DNA from: Mytilisepta virgata
Lineage: Eukaryota; Mollusca; Bivalvia; Mytilida; Mytilidae
Direction: 5' to 3'
DNA length: 64,000 nucleotides
NCBI GenBank assembly: GCA_028015205.1
Contig: CM051517.1
Location: forward strand, 40,125,135-40,189,134
Positions 1 through 11,900 of the stretch are shown here, one piece after another. Position 1 is the first letter of the stretch. Every line of letters begins with the position of its first letter. Under the pieces are notes generated by a model. The model was not told the DNA's origin and searched no databases. It saw nothing but the letters and a program-made list of their open reading frames with translations. Position numbers and translations under genes: made by a program.

Positions 1-240
1 TTTTTCTCATTTCAGATTTCAGAAATTAAAAAGAGAATTTCTTCAAATCTTTTTTTTTTTGCCAAAAAAAAGGGCGGGGTGGGGTCAATACGCAACAGCA
101 AAGTGTATTGCACAAAAGCAAAAAAAGGGGTAACAATTTTTTTGGGGGGGGGGGGGGGAGGGGGGGTTCAATTCGCAACAGCATATTGTATTGCACAAAA
201 AGCAAAAAACTGAATATAAATTCAAATCATATGACCAATT
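1..240. repeat. partial copy of the 1351-2700 repeat family
   Basis: The text TTTTTCTCATTTCA...AATTAAAAAG...GTGTATTGCACAAAAGC recurs at about 1830-2000. Poly-G runs at 141-168 are prone to sequencing error. Confidence 0.55.
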
Positions 241-244
241 CTAA

Positions 245-1020
245 GTTCTATTAACAAATACTAATTTAACCTTGATGAAACAGTTGGAATGTACAATGTA
301 GGTATACACGGTTCTTCCTCGATTACCAAAATTTTACAACTCTTGACTTAAAAACACTATTAATACACTCATACAGTACACTTGCATGCATTCGTGAATT
401 AATGTTGTGCGGTCACTAATATATATTTAGGTATTTGAATTTCAAGATTAGTTATACTATAAATAGTGTTTAAACATACATTGTATGTGATCTGAACAAT
501 ATTTTAAGATAGTATAAGAGAAACACAAGTTTAGACTCAGTATATACAGTCAAACTTTGGTAGCTTGAACTCGGATTGCTCCAATACCGTCGATGGCTTG
601 AACCGTTTTGAAAGTCCTGTCAATTTTCGTATTATTTTGATGTTGAAAAATCCCCGGTTTCTTGAACAGCGATTTCTCGAAAAGTCGAACAAAAATGTTG
701 GACCCAACAATTAAAAAATAGTGTATTTTACCATTGAAAACTCGAACTTGATCATTAAATTGACAATCTTGTTGCCTGATACTTACAAGTATGCATCTAA
801 CAATCACAAGTTTAATACAAATAGATGAATCTGACAGGTAATATTTCGTGGTTATGATTAGCTATGCCAACTCATATTCTGATGGTTCTTGCAATTTTTG
901 GTACCTGACCAAATTTTGGTATCTCAAACTACCGATAACTCAAACAGAGTCCCTTGGAGTTCCAGCTATGGAAGTTCTACTGTACATGCTTAATTTATGT
1001 TATGTTGAATACATTTACAG
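245..1020. other. intronic sequence of the YEATS gene
   Basis: No exon of the YEATS domain's N-terminal half and no recognisable repeat seen; AT-rich, short chance frames only. Confidence 0.4.
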
Positions 1021-4000
1021 TTGTAACTGCTCCACCATATCTTGTAGCAGAGAAGGGCTCTGCAGGGTTTCTGTTGCTGATTGATATCCACTTCAAGAGC
1101 AAAGAAGAGCCAAAGAAAATACGTTTCCTATATGATCTGTTTCTGAAGTTAGATGACACACCTGTCAGTCATATACGTTGTGAAAAGTTTACATTCCAGA
1201 ATCCAACTGATGAATTTAAGAAGAAATTGCTAAAAGCTGGAGGTGTAAGTTTAAGTATGGTTAAGATAGACTTATGCTTAATTATTCAAATTTTTTGTGA
1301 AATTGAAGGTAGAAGTACGAATGAAAACATAGACTTATTCATACATTTTTATACGACCGCAAAATTTTTGCGGTCGTATATTGGTATGACGTTGGCGTCG
1401 TCGTCGTCGTCGTCGTCGTCCGTCGGAGTCTGTAGACATTTGGTTTTCGCACTATAACTTTAGTATAAGTTAATAGAAATCTATGAAATTTAAACACAAG
1501 GTTTATGACCACAAAAGGAAGGTTGGGATTGATTTTGGGAGTTTTGGTCCCAACAGTTTAAGAATTAGGGGCCAAAAAAGGGCCAAATAAGCATTTTTCT
1601 TGGTTTTCGCACAATAACTCTAGTATAAGTAAATAGAAATCTATGAAATTTTAACACAAGGTTTATGACCATTTTTTGGAGTTTTGATCCTAACAGTTTA
1701 GGAATTAGGGGCTAAAAAAGGGCCCAAATAAGCATTTTTCTTGGTTTTTGCACAATAACTTTAGTATAAGTAAATAGAAATGTATGATATTATCTTGGTG
1801 GGCTAAGGGAGGTAATCCAAACACATTTAATTTTTTTCTCATTTCATATTTCATAAATTAAAAAGGAAATTTCAAATTTCTTTTAGCAAAAAAAGGGGGG
1901 TTACAATAAATTTTATTGTTTTTTGGGTTTTTTTTTGGGAGGGGGGGTCAATGTGCAACTTCATAGTGTATTGCACAAAAGCTAAAAAAGGGGTAAATTA
2001 TTTATTTTTTTTGGGGGGGGGGGGGAATTTTCAATTGCACAGTATTGCACAATAGCAAGAAATCTTCAATTGCACAGTATTGCGCAATAGCAAGAAATTG
2101 ATATGTGTGCCCAATTTTAAATTTTAAATTGGTTATTTCTGATTTATATATAAAAACAAATAATACTGATATTGTTTGAATAGGTAAATTAAAAAATTTT
2201 AAGTTCTTAGACCACATTAATTCTGTGTCAGAAACCTATGCTGTGTCAAATATTTATTCACAATCCAAATTCAGTCTCGTTGGGGGGGTTGTCAGGTCAT
2301 AATACGGAAAGCCTGACCGCGGACCATAGTGGGTAACGTGTTTGGAGAATGCCACACTCCCTGCACGCTAAAGACCCCTTCTGTAGTTTTCGAAAAAGAG
2401 TAGGCTGATGGCCGCTACAGGAGGCTAAATTATCCGACCCTACCCAACCATCCTCCTTTTACAGTGGCAGTCAAAATTGGTTCCCCTTTGTGTCCCATCC
2501 CACCCCTAATTGAATTGTTTGATAAATTGAACTGGTTCTCGTCATGAAGATGCATGAAATATTTGCCACTGGACGTTAAGCAACAATCAATCAATCAACC
2601 AAATTCAGTACTGTATCAAGCTTGAATGTTGTGTCCATACTTGCCCCAACTGTTCAGGGTTCGACCTCTGCGGTCGTATCAAGCTGCGCCCAGCGGAGCA
2701 TTTTATTGTAATTAGTTTTTAGTCCAATACTGGGAGTTAAACTAACCGTGCTGGAATATTGTTGTAATGACGGTGTCCCAATCTGCAAATAGTTCTATGA
2801 ACTTAATAAAATTTAATTTAAGGTACAATGCAGAGTATTGTATGCCGTTATTCATTGAAGAATATCATTTATAGAAAGATAACTGTATTGAAAAACATCT
2901 TGATGTTAAAGAAGACTGCTTTTCGAATCAAGCAAAATTTAGTGTATGAATATAAAAAGTTACAGAAGTGTGAATGCGAGGGAAATTCAATCTAATTTAC
3001 AACCAAGAGTTCGTAATTGTTATCAGATGCTAACATTTTCAGTAAGTTAATTACTTTCAGTCTTTTCGAGTGTTTATTTCGTCTTTCTTAAATCATTTCA
3101 AAAATGCATCTACTGTATTAAATATAGTTAAAATAAGAACGATTTTAAAGTAGATTTTATTGATTTTTTTCCTACCTGGAAGTTAACTTTGAAAAGAAAT
3201 ACGAACAAATTTCAGAATGGACTTGTGTATTCGTGTTTCTCAGAAGAATAAATTTGAAATAATTCAATGAAATGAACGAATTTTTAGAAAACAAATCCTC
3301 GTATTAGATATTAAAAAGTTATGGTTATATATATTCTAACAAGGCGACCAAGTCAACAATTGTTGATAAATTTAGTGAAAATGATTTGTGAGATTCTCTC
3401 AAACAGATCCCGGAAGGTCGCGGGTTCGATCCCCGGCTGGGTCAAACCAAAGACATTAAAATTGGTATTTGCTGCTTCTACGCCAAGCACGTGGCATCTA
3501 GGAGTAAGAGCAAAGACTGGTCGGCTCGGAGTCAGTATAATGTGTCCGAGTGAGGTGATATGTCTTCCTGCGGACAGTTACCTCGTGAGCTAGCACATTA
3601 AAAATCCGACTTAGCGTGTCGGTCTAGTACAAAACAGGGATCATATTCATTATCATATCAACATGTTCTCGTCCTGATATGCACCTTGTTGCCACTGGAC
3701 GTTAAACAATAATTCATCCATCCATCCATCAAACAGATCCAGATCATATGTTGCATGTAAGTCGAGTGAAGTTTGCTACTGCATTCTTTTTTAACATCAA
3801 AAAATCTTTTTGAAGGAACAAGTAAGATAAATTTTTGAAAGCAAATTTGAAATAACAATGCCACAAGTATATGGGGATGGGGGTGGGGTTTCTTTAGCCA
3901 ATCTCTCAAACCCCTTGAAAGTCACATATTTTCAAATAACTATGAAATGGTTGAGATCTCAACTCTGTGAACAAATAGATTTGTAAGAAAAAACAAAATA

Positions 4001-4650
4001 AACTGTAAATATATTATTTTTAATATAATTATTTAACACGACTAGTCTTAGCCCGTGCACATTCCACGTGAAGTTATCTTCAATGTATTGAAAGCCGTCG
4101 CTACAAAGTAGAAGTAGAAGTCGAAGTCTTTATAAATCTGAGAAAATTGAGATTTAGATATATAAATTTAGAGTATCCTTTGTCATGTTTGTTAGATAAA
4201 AAAAAATTGATTCTTCTTTCTAAAAGTCCTCTTTATAAATTAACTAAATAATGTCTGATACAGTAAGATATTAGCATCAGTGCTGGACAAAAGCACTTTG
4301 TGCTATGTTTTTACAATGTTTACAATATTAAATCTTTTTACCAACCAAACTGTATGTAAAGAGCTGAAATTTTACAAGTGCACATAAATGTTATAAAAAT
4401 GTTTACTTATGAGATTAACATAGGTAATTTGTCATTTTCTTATAAAATGAGGAAGATTTGTTTTCCTGGCAATAGATGTATAACATTGAAAATTAAATAT
4501 CATTGTTATTTATGTTTTTAAATCTGTTTGCAGACTTTAGTTGGTAGTAATGGTTTAGATAACAGCGGTAATGGTAAACAGTTTACAGATTTATTTGGTC
4601 CTCCTATTACAGCTGATGGAACAAAAGAAACAGAGAAAAGACCTGTCAAA
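1021..4650 (+). CDS. MLLT1/MLLT3: AF9/ENL-type YEATS-domain protein, two internal exons (partial gene)
   Basis: Two exons are visible, 1021-1244 and 4534-4650. The first follows a TTTACAG acceptor and ends at a GTAAGT donor. It encodes the second half of a YEATS domain, including [37 protein letters not shown] and KKKLLKAGG, which align almost residue by residue with human AF9/ENL. YEATS domains of this family bind acylated histone lysines, and the protein recruits elongation and DOT1L complexes in the nucleus (family knowledge). The second exon (39 codons, TTTGCAG acceptor, GTAGGT donor) is in phase and encodes a polar linker with FTDLFGPPI. Its assignment is less sure, because its phase would also fit an upstream ARMC6 exon. 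The N-terminal YEATS exons must lie before base 1. The C-terminal AHD helical domain expected downstream is not found in the window. Confidence 0.85.
1396..1420. repeat. (GTC)n microsatellite
   Basis: Eight GTC units close to the 5' stem-loop of the 1351-2700 repeat. It creates a run of serine codons in a chance extension of the YEATS exon frame. Confidence 0.9.
2265..2612 (+). mobile_element. SINE-like element, CCACTGGACGTTAA tail
   Basis: Ends TTTGCCACTGGACGTTAAGCAACAATC with (AATC)n, sharing its 3' domain (GTTCTCGTC, GCCACTGGACGTTAA) with the SINE at 3400-3735. Confidence 0.6.
3400..3735 (+). mobile_element. tRNA-derived SINE
   Basis: Contains a perfect RNA polymerase III box B (GGGTTCGATCCCC, 3422-3434) in a tRNA-like head, the shared molluscan 3' domain (about 3664-3705) and a (CATC)n tail (3716-3732). 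A chance 90-codon frame overlaps it. Confidence 0.75.
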
Positions 4651-7513
4651 GTAGGTGGTGAATGTATACATGAATATTGTTATCACATATATATTTTGTA
4701 AAAATAACATAGATTTTGCATCTGTAATATTTAAGCAGAAGTTGCCAGTTGATATAAGGCCTCAGGGCAAATAAGACAACAAATTTTGATAACATTTTAT
4801 CTGCCCTCTCATAAGCTAAATATTACAATTATGGAGGCTGATTGGTCAAAACTGAGAATGTTTCATACCAAATATCAGTGAATTTGACTATATGGTTTCA
4901 TTTTTGAAATTCTGACCAATCAAAAATAAGACTTCATCATAGCTGCCAAATTAGCTGTCCAACCGGGATGAAATAAGCAAACTTTATAAAGGTCTCCAAG
5001 TTACAGCTCATTTGGCTTTGCGGTTTCAGAAAATTTTATTTTTGAAATTTTGACCAATCAAAAATAAGCATTCATCGTGAAGGCCATATAAGTTCTTTGA
5101 TCGGAACAAAATATGCAAATATATAAATATATAAAGGTCCTTCATACCAATTTTAAGCTCATTTGACTTAGGGGTTTCAGAGGAGAAGATTCTAAAAATT
5201 TGTCCAAGCAGAAATAAGAATTCATCATGGCAGCCATATTGGTTGTCTGAGCAGAATGAAATATGGAAACTTTATAAAGGTCCTTCCATAGTTGCATTTG
5301 CGGATTCAGAGGAGAAGATTTTTGAAATTTTTACCAATCAGAAATAAAATTATGGCAGCCATATTAGTTGTCCGAGCGGAACGAAATATGGAAACTTTAT
5401 AAAGGTCTTTCCATACATGCTTCACACCAAGTTTCAGTTCATTTGGCCTAGAGGTTTCGGAGGAGAAGATAAAAATTAAAAAGTTTACAGACAGACGGAT
5501 GCCAAGTAATGAGAAAAGCTCACATGGCCCTTTGGGCTGGGTGAGCTTAACACCCCTTTCCCATACATGTATGATTCATTTCGATGGAAATTTTGAACAG
5601 CCATACTCATTGGTTGATCAGATGATTCTCAATCAAAAGTAGACCATTTGTAGAGGGTATTGTTGTCATCAATCCTGCAAAGTTTCAAAACATTTAATAA
5701 TGTGGCAAATCAAAATCAAAGATGGGCTCTGCCTCTGGCAGCAATAATGTAGCTCCTGTGACTTTTGACTCGGCGGAGCTACAAAGCGGTCCCATTACTC
5801 CTAATGGAGTAAAAATAACTTTTACGTGTGGCATTTAAAGGTCGTGTTTATCTGAAATTTCATTGAACTGTATTATTTCCAGCAAATTAAATGTAAAATT
5901 ACTTCATTATTAATGCTGAAATCGTTGTTTTGCACATCTTGTCATTTTGTCGGTCTCAAAATTGTTTTCTTTCAGTCATGACAGACATTGCAAGATCGCA
6001 GGAGGCCTGACCTTATATTGATATCCTTACTACAACTATGACTGACAATATCGCGGGAAATAGTATTTTGTCAATTGAGATTTCCTTATTTTGAACGTGA
6101 CTTTAGCTGTTTAGCAAGAATCTCCGCCGGATCTTGAAAACAAAATTCAAAACATGGATGAAAATTTTGAATGCAGGATTTCTGGATTGGAAATCTCCCA
6201 TTAGCTGACCGTGTGTTGCTTTATTTTAACTGATAATGAAAGAAATATATTTTTTTTTACCAAAACAGTTGGAAAATATGCCTAAAACCACCAGGTGTGA
6301 AACACACCGGGCTGATCCATTACGAGTAATGGGACCGCTTTGTAGCTCCGACGAGTCACATTATTTTAGCTAGCAGCCATGTTGTTCATTCGACCAGAAC
6401 CAAAGGTGGAAGGTTGGTAGAGATCCTTCCATACACCATTTCTATTAATTTTGGTTACAATCTGCCCATTACTTCCTGAGCAAATGACAAGAAGTCTTTC
6501 CCCATGCGGTTTCAATGGAAACTTTGGACAGCTGTAGCCGTTGATTGAGCAGATGACTACCAAAAGTGGATCGTTTGTAGAGGGTATTGTTGTCATTAAT
6601 CCCTCAAAGTTTCAAAACATTTTACCGGCGACCAACTTAAAAATAATAGCTAAATGGGTAATTAAAAACGAGAACTACTCTTCATAATTCCTCCTCTGAT
6701 TGTCCAATCTCGTTTACCAGAAATGAAGTGGCAATACCTTTTGCTTTTCTTTAAAATGTGATGGCTTTACTATAAATTCCAGAGTCAAAAGTCACAGGAG
6801 CTACATTATTGTAGCTACATGGCTGCCAGAGGCAGAGCCCATCTTTTGATTTTGATTTGTCACATTATGAAATGTTTTGAAACTTTGGAGGATTGATGAC
6901 AACAATACCCTCTACAAATGGTTTACTTTTTATTAAAAATCATCTGATCAATCAATGAGTACAGCTGTTCAAAATTTCCATAGAAATCAATCAAAGGGCC
7001 ATATGAGCTTTTGTCATTACTTGGCGTCCGTCTGTCTGTAAACTTTTAAATTTTGATCTTTTCCTCTGAAACCCCTAGGCCAAATGAACTGAAACTTGGT
7101 GTGAAGCACCTATGGAAAGACCTTTATAAAGTTTCGATATTTCGTTCCGCTCAGACAACTAATATGGCCGCCATGATGAATTCTTATTTCTGCTTGGACA
7201 AACTTTTAGAATCTTCTCCTCTGAAACCCCTAAGCCAAATGAGCATAAAATTAGTATGAAGCATCCATGGAAGGACCTTTATATATTTGCATATTTTGTT
7301 CCGGTCAAAGAACTTATATGGCCGTCATGATGAATTCTTATTTCTGATTGGTCAAAATTTCAAAAATAAAATTTTCTGAAACCAGAAAGCCAAATGAGCT
7401 GTTACTTGGTATGAAGCATCTGTGGAAGGACCTTTATAAAGTTTGCTTATTTCATCCCGGTTGGTCAGCTAATTTGGCAGCTATGCTGAAGTCTTATTTT
7501 TGATTGGTGATAA

Positions 7514-8339
7514 TTATGTCGCCCCGAACGTAGTCACGGGACGACATATTGTTATTCTTCCGTTTCTTTGTTATTATGTCGCCCCGAACGTAGTCACGGG
7601 ACGACATATTGTTATTCTTCCGTTTCTTTGTTATTATTATTCTTTCTTTCTTTCTTTCTTTCTTTCTTTCCAATGATTTTTGTCCGGCTTAGTTCTCGGA
7701 GATGCCTGGATAGAATTGAATGAAACTTGGCAGAAAGTAAGATCACTATGTGAAGGTGTGCAATCAATACTTTTTTTTCCCAAATGGCCGCCATTTTCAA
7801 GATGGCCGCCATTCAAAGATCGGTACCCTCCGAAAATTTAAAACGTTTATATCTCAAAAACTGTACCATAGAATTTCATTAAACTTCGTATGTTTGTAAA
7901 GTACAATTAGAAGAACAAACTCATGAAAAAAAATGGCGATCGGTTGGAGACGTTTGGCGGCCATTTTGAAAAATGATGTTAAAATGGCGAAAAACTTAAC
8001 ATGGATAGAATTGAATGAAACTTGGCAGAAAGTAAGATCACTATGTGAAGGTGTGCAATCAATACTTTTTTTTCCAAAATGGCCGCCATTTTCTAGATGG
8101 CTGCCAGGGGCGACATCTGCTATTGCTCGCAATTGCAATTCTAGTTATTATTCTTTCTTTCCAATGATTTTTGTCCGGCTTAGTTCTCGGAGATGCCGTG
8201 ATAGAATTGAATGAAACTTGGCAGAAAGTTAGATCACTATGTGAAGGTGTGCAATCAATACTTTTTTTTCGAAATGGCCGCCATTTTCAAGATGGCTGCC
8301 AGGGGCGACATCTGCTATTGCTTGCAATTGCAATTCTAG
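7514..8339 (+). mobile_element. TTATGTCGCCCC family element, Helitron-like insertion
   Basis: An 826-base insertion inside the right foldback arm. Copy 2 has the uninterrupted site at about 24675 (TTGGTAAGAA|TTTCAAAAAT). It opens with a stem-loop (TATGTCGCCCCG pairing with CGGGACGACATA), contains three copies of a unit with GTCCGGCTTAGTTCTCGGAG, and ends TTGCAATTCTAG followed by TT. No target-site duplication is visible. Its first 60 bases occur twice in tandem (7514-7573, 7574-7633). It contains no coding frame of interest. A CTAG end and absent target duplication are Helitron/Helentron hallmarks; the class is inference. Confidence 0.6.
7641..7670. repeat. (TTTC)n microsatellite
   Basis: Seven to eight TTTC units within the 7514-8339 insertion. 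Confidence 0.9.
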
Positions 8340-8996
8340 TTTCAAAAAATCTCCTCTGAAACCATATAGTCAAATTCACTGATATTTGCTATGAAACATC
8401 TATGGAAGGTCCATTACAATTTTCACTTGAATAAAATGAAAAAAAATCAAGGTCACTTTGACATTTTACATTTCTTTAACAGAATACAAAAGAGCTTAAA
8501 TTTTCAAATGGCTCAGGTGAGTGATACAGGCTCAAGTGAGCCTCTACTTTTGATTGATGTCACTCATTGATAAGTTAATAATATCCATTGATCCCTTGAA
8601 AGAAAACATTCTAATGATAAAATTTATATTTTTATTATAAAAAAAGAATGCTTTAATAGAACACTGATGGATTAGGATATTTACGTTATTGAATATTTGG
8701 TTGGTTATGGATTTCATGTATGTAAAAGTACTGATAGAGATGATATTTAACATTTGTCTTCAACATAAAACAACATGTCTACAATACAAACAAAAAATAT
8801 CATAATCAAAGTTTGATACTGCTGCATGTAACTCCCTTCACACTCAGGAAAACATGAGGTCATAAATATTTTGTACTTGACCTACGATGTCTCAAACTTT
8901 ATATTTATGTAAACCAAAAAGACTTTTTGGCTCCCTTTGATTTTGGCTGGATGAATGACTGTATTTTAAAGTGATTAAATTTTTTTACTTTAATAG

Positions 8997-11900
8997 ATGC
9001 CAAAAATAATAATAACCCAAGAAACATTTGATGATGTTGTCAAAGAAAATATGGTTGAGTTTGGAATGGATGCACAAGAGGCAATTGATAACACAGTCCA
9101 GCAGTTTGAGTCACAGGTTTGTAATATATAAGCAAAAGACAAGTACATGTATCTTATATAATAGATGAATAATGGATAATAATCCTGCATCAATCAAACA
9201 TGGTGAGTCCAAGCCAGAATATGAGGAGTTTAGGTCTAACCAAATATGTTATCATAAAACTGTGGAGTTGATGGCCCTATAATAAAAAAATTACATGTAC
9301 ATGTAATTGTACCGTAGACTAGTTTTCATTTACAACCCATTTTAAATTAGAATAAGATAAAATTATAAGTTCATTATTTGGTGTTCTCATGGAAGTTATT
9401 GTAAAACATATGTTAAAATTACATGCGCAGAATCCATCAAAATTTAAATGGATTTCCTACATAAAATCCATTTTTGATAAATATGGACTCAGCTTTATTT
9501 GGAACGATCAAATTCCCATGGACAGATTGTTGTTAACAAAGTCTAAAGGATCAGTTTATTCAAAACTGGTTTCGCACAGTTAAATAATTCTTCACGTGGT
9601 GAATTCTACTCTCTATTCAAAGAAGAATTCAAACTTGAGTCTTATTTACTGAAACTGATCACGAGTGAGAGAATTTATATATTAAAACTCAGATGTTCAA
9701 ACTTAAAGTTTCCTATAGAAACTGGTAGATGGGTGGGCATACATGTATCTAGACAAGAGAGAATATGTCATCTTTGTAATAACGGGTTGGGCGACGAATT
9801 CCACTATCTTTTCATCTACAACCATCCCAAAATCACTAATATTCGAACAAAATATATACCAAGATATTATCTAAATAACCCTTCTGTATTTAAATTAAAA
9901 GGATTATTATCTTATTGTCATGTTCAGTTATATAGAAACCTTTCCATATTTCTAAAGTAAGTGTCAAATTATTTTTTAGTTTTATATCGCGGTGTACTCG
10001 ACTGACATATCACTGTGTTTTGAATTTCTGTATACCTGTCTGTCATCTGATCCATGTATATGTGTTTGATATTGTCCTCTTGTACACGGTTGTGTCTGAG
10101 GTTGAATAAAGTATTTGTTGTTGTTGATAGAAATTGGTTTGTACATGATTAAAAAGAAACACGTGTTGAACAATTTGGTGTCATAGTATTTTTTTTCTCA
10201 GAAATTTGGCATTCTAGTTACATATTTTGTTCAAAATAACATGTAGTGAGAACAGAACTGATCAGTCATTATCTTACAATGTATATATAAATTAAAGTAT
10301 TTATGATATTAAGTCAATAAAGGAAATAATTTTCTGTTAAACAGTATTATAAGAGATTTTCCCAAATTAATTTAGAAAAGTTATGCTGATTTGAAAGATT
10401 GTTTTAGCTTTGAAAGTGAAGCACAATGTTTTACAGTACATTTGCATGTGTGGATACTTCCTTTAATTAGTAACGTACTAGGGACCGTCTTGATACCGCA
10501 GATTTGTCTCTGTGACTATAAGATAGAGACAGCAATAAAAGCACTGTTAATTTGCTTAAATTTTTATCATGTATACATGCATTTAGGTATTCTGTCTGAA
10601 GAATACATCTCCTCTTTCATATAATACAGTCATGAATATTGATACTTTTTTTTTCTATGAATACTATTATTTTATGTTTTTCAGGGTGTTGATTTAGCTA
10701 ATATTGTGAGAGATTCCAGTCTTTACAGTGAAGGTGGTGAAAAAATTGAGCATCCTGTAATTGCAGCTATAAAGCAATTGAAAATTTCTGTTGAAAAGTC
10801 GGAAAGAGGGGAGATTACTGAGGCTATTCACAAATTAAAATCTGAATGTGACATTGATTTAGCCAGGCGGTGTATGGCGGGCAAAAATGATGCTTACAAA
10901 GTATTAATGGAGGCAGTACTCAAAAACAAAACTGACAATGACTTATTGAAAGAAATATTCATTGGACTGATATCATTGACAAATGGACAGCCTGATGTGC
11001 TTGATGACGAAGGCGGTTCATTTCTTGTTGAAAATTTGACAAAAAATATTGATGACAAAGACCTGTTAGTTATAACATTAAAACTTATAAGGAATACATG
11101 TACAAAGCATGAATCAAACAGACAAATGTTTGTTAAGAAAAAACTTATAACCCAATTAGTCAATATTTTAATTGTTCACAAATCACAACCAGCTGTTGTG
11201 ATAGAAGCATGTGGTCTTTTGAGATGTCTTACATATGATGATGACATTAGAGTGCCGTTTGGACAAGCACATGAACATGCTAAAATGATAGTCAATGAAG
11301 GAAATTGTCTGAAAATGTTACTGGAATTATGTGAAGGTAAATCACAAAAACTTGAAAATAGTGAAAATGTCTCTTTATATTGAATTGTTTTTCAAAGCAA
11401 AATACATAAGTATGAATATGGTTTTAGTTACTTAAAAATTGCTATTCGGTGGTTCTTTTTGGCACATACATGTAGTCTCTCTTCTGTCTATAAATAAGTA
11501 GTTTCTAAGCAAACATAATAAATAAAAAATATTTGTTTCTTGGATAACATCAAACATAATAAATCTTGTGTGGTTTAGGATCTAGAGCAATCAATATGTA
11601 AAATGTAATATATCTAAGAAAAGTATAACATTTCTGTATTTCAGTGTACATTTTACATCAAAAAGTTCAATTTTCCATTTATTAAGGATGTGATCACAAA
11701 TTGATAAAATGTCCTCATGATCAAACCATATATAATTATATTATTATTATTGCTACCTCAATAGCCACCAGTTTGGGAGCAATGTTTGTATTCATTTCAA
11801 TGATTTATAGCTTAGGCTGAAAATATGGAGTCCAAAATAACAGAACAAAACATACAGCAGATTTAAATATCCAAATAATCTAATAGGGAGAACAAAAATA

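Larger units (their letters stand above)
1351..2700 (+). mobile_element. CGACCGCAAAA stem-loop family repeat
   Basis: Opens with a near-perfect 14-base stem (1351-1379, ATACGACCGCAAAA with its reverse complement) and a GTC microsatellite (1396-1420). It then holds two and a half copies of a ~150-base unit (AATAGAAATCTATGAAATTT, ACACAAGGTTTATGACC, GGAATTAGGGGC). It closes with a CGACC-TCTGC-GGTCG hairpin and GCTGCGCCCAGCGGAGC (2662-2699). A SINE (about 2265-2612) is nested inside. No coding sequence. Confidence 0.65.
4857..8395. repeat. foldback: two inverted arms around a ~1-kb core
   Basis: The left arm (4857-5812) is the reverse complement of the right arm (6790-8395, after removing the insertion 7514-8339). 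Each arm consists of degenerate units of about 150-160 bases that share phrases such as CTGAAACC, CCAAATGAGCTG and GGACCTTTATAAAGTTT. The outer stem-loop motif AGCTCACNNGGCCC/GGGCC(A)NGTGAGCT, typical of this family's end, lies at 5520-5545. The left arm has one extra unit. The core 5813-6789 contains no gene. Confidence 0.8.

Noticed and set aside
1245..1457. Extension of the YEATS exon frame through the serine-rich (GTC)n run, tempting because AF9 has a poly-serine tract
   Set aside because: The frame crosses a strong GTAAGT donor and enters the stem-loop repeat; the serine codons come from the repeat's microsatellite.
3400..3735. A tRNA gene at the box B near 3422
   Set aside because: No cloverleaf forms and the sequence runs into a SINE 3' domain and (CATC)n tail.
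6366..6596. 76-codon minus frame, and the related frame at 21804-22010
   Set aside because: It lies in the foldback core, is broken by the hAT-like insertion in copy 2 and has no motif.
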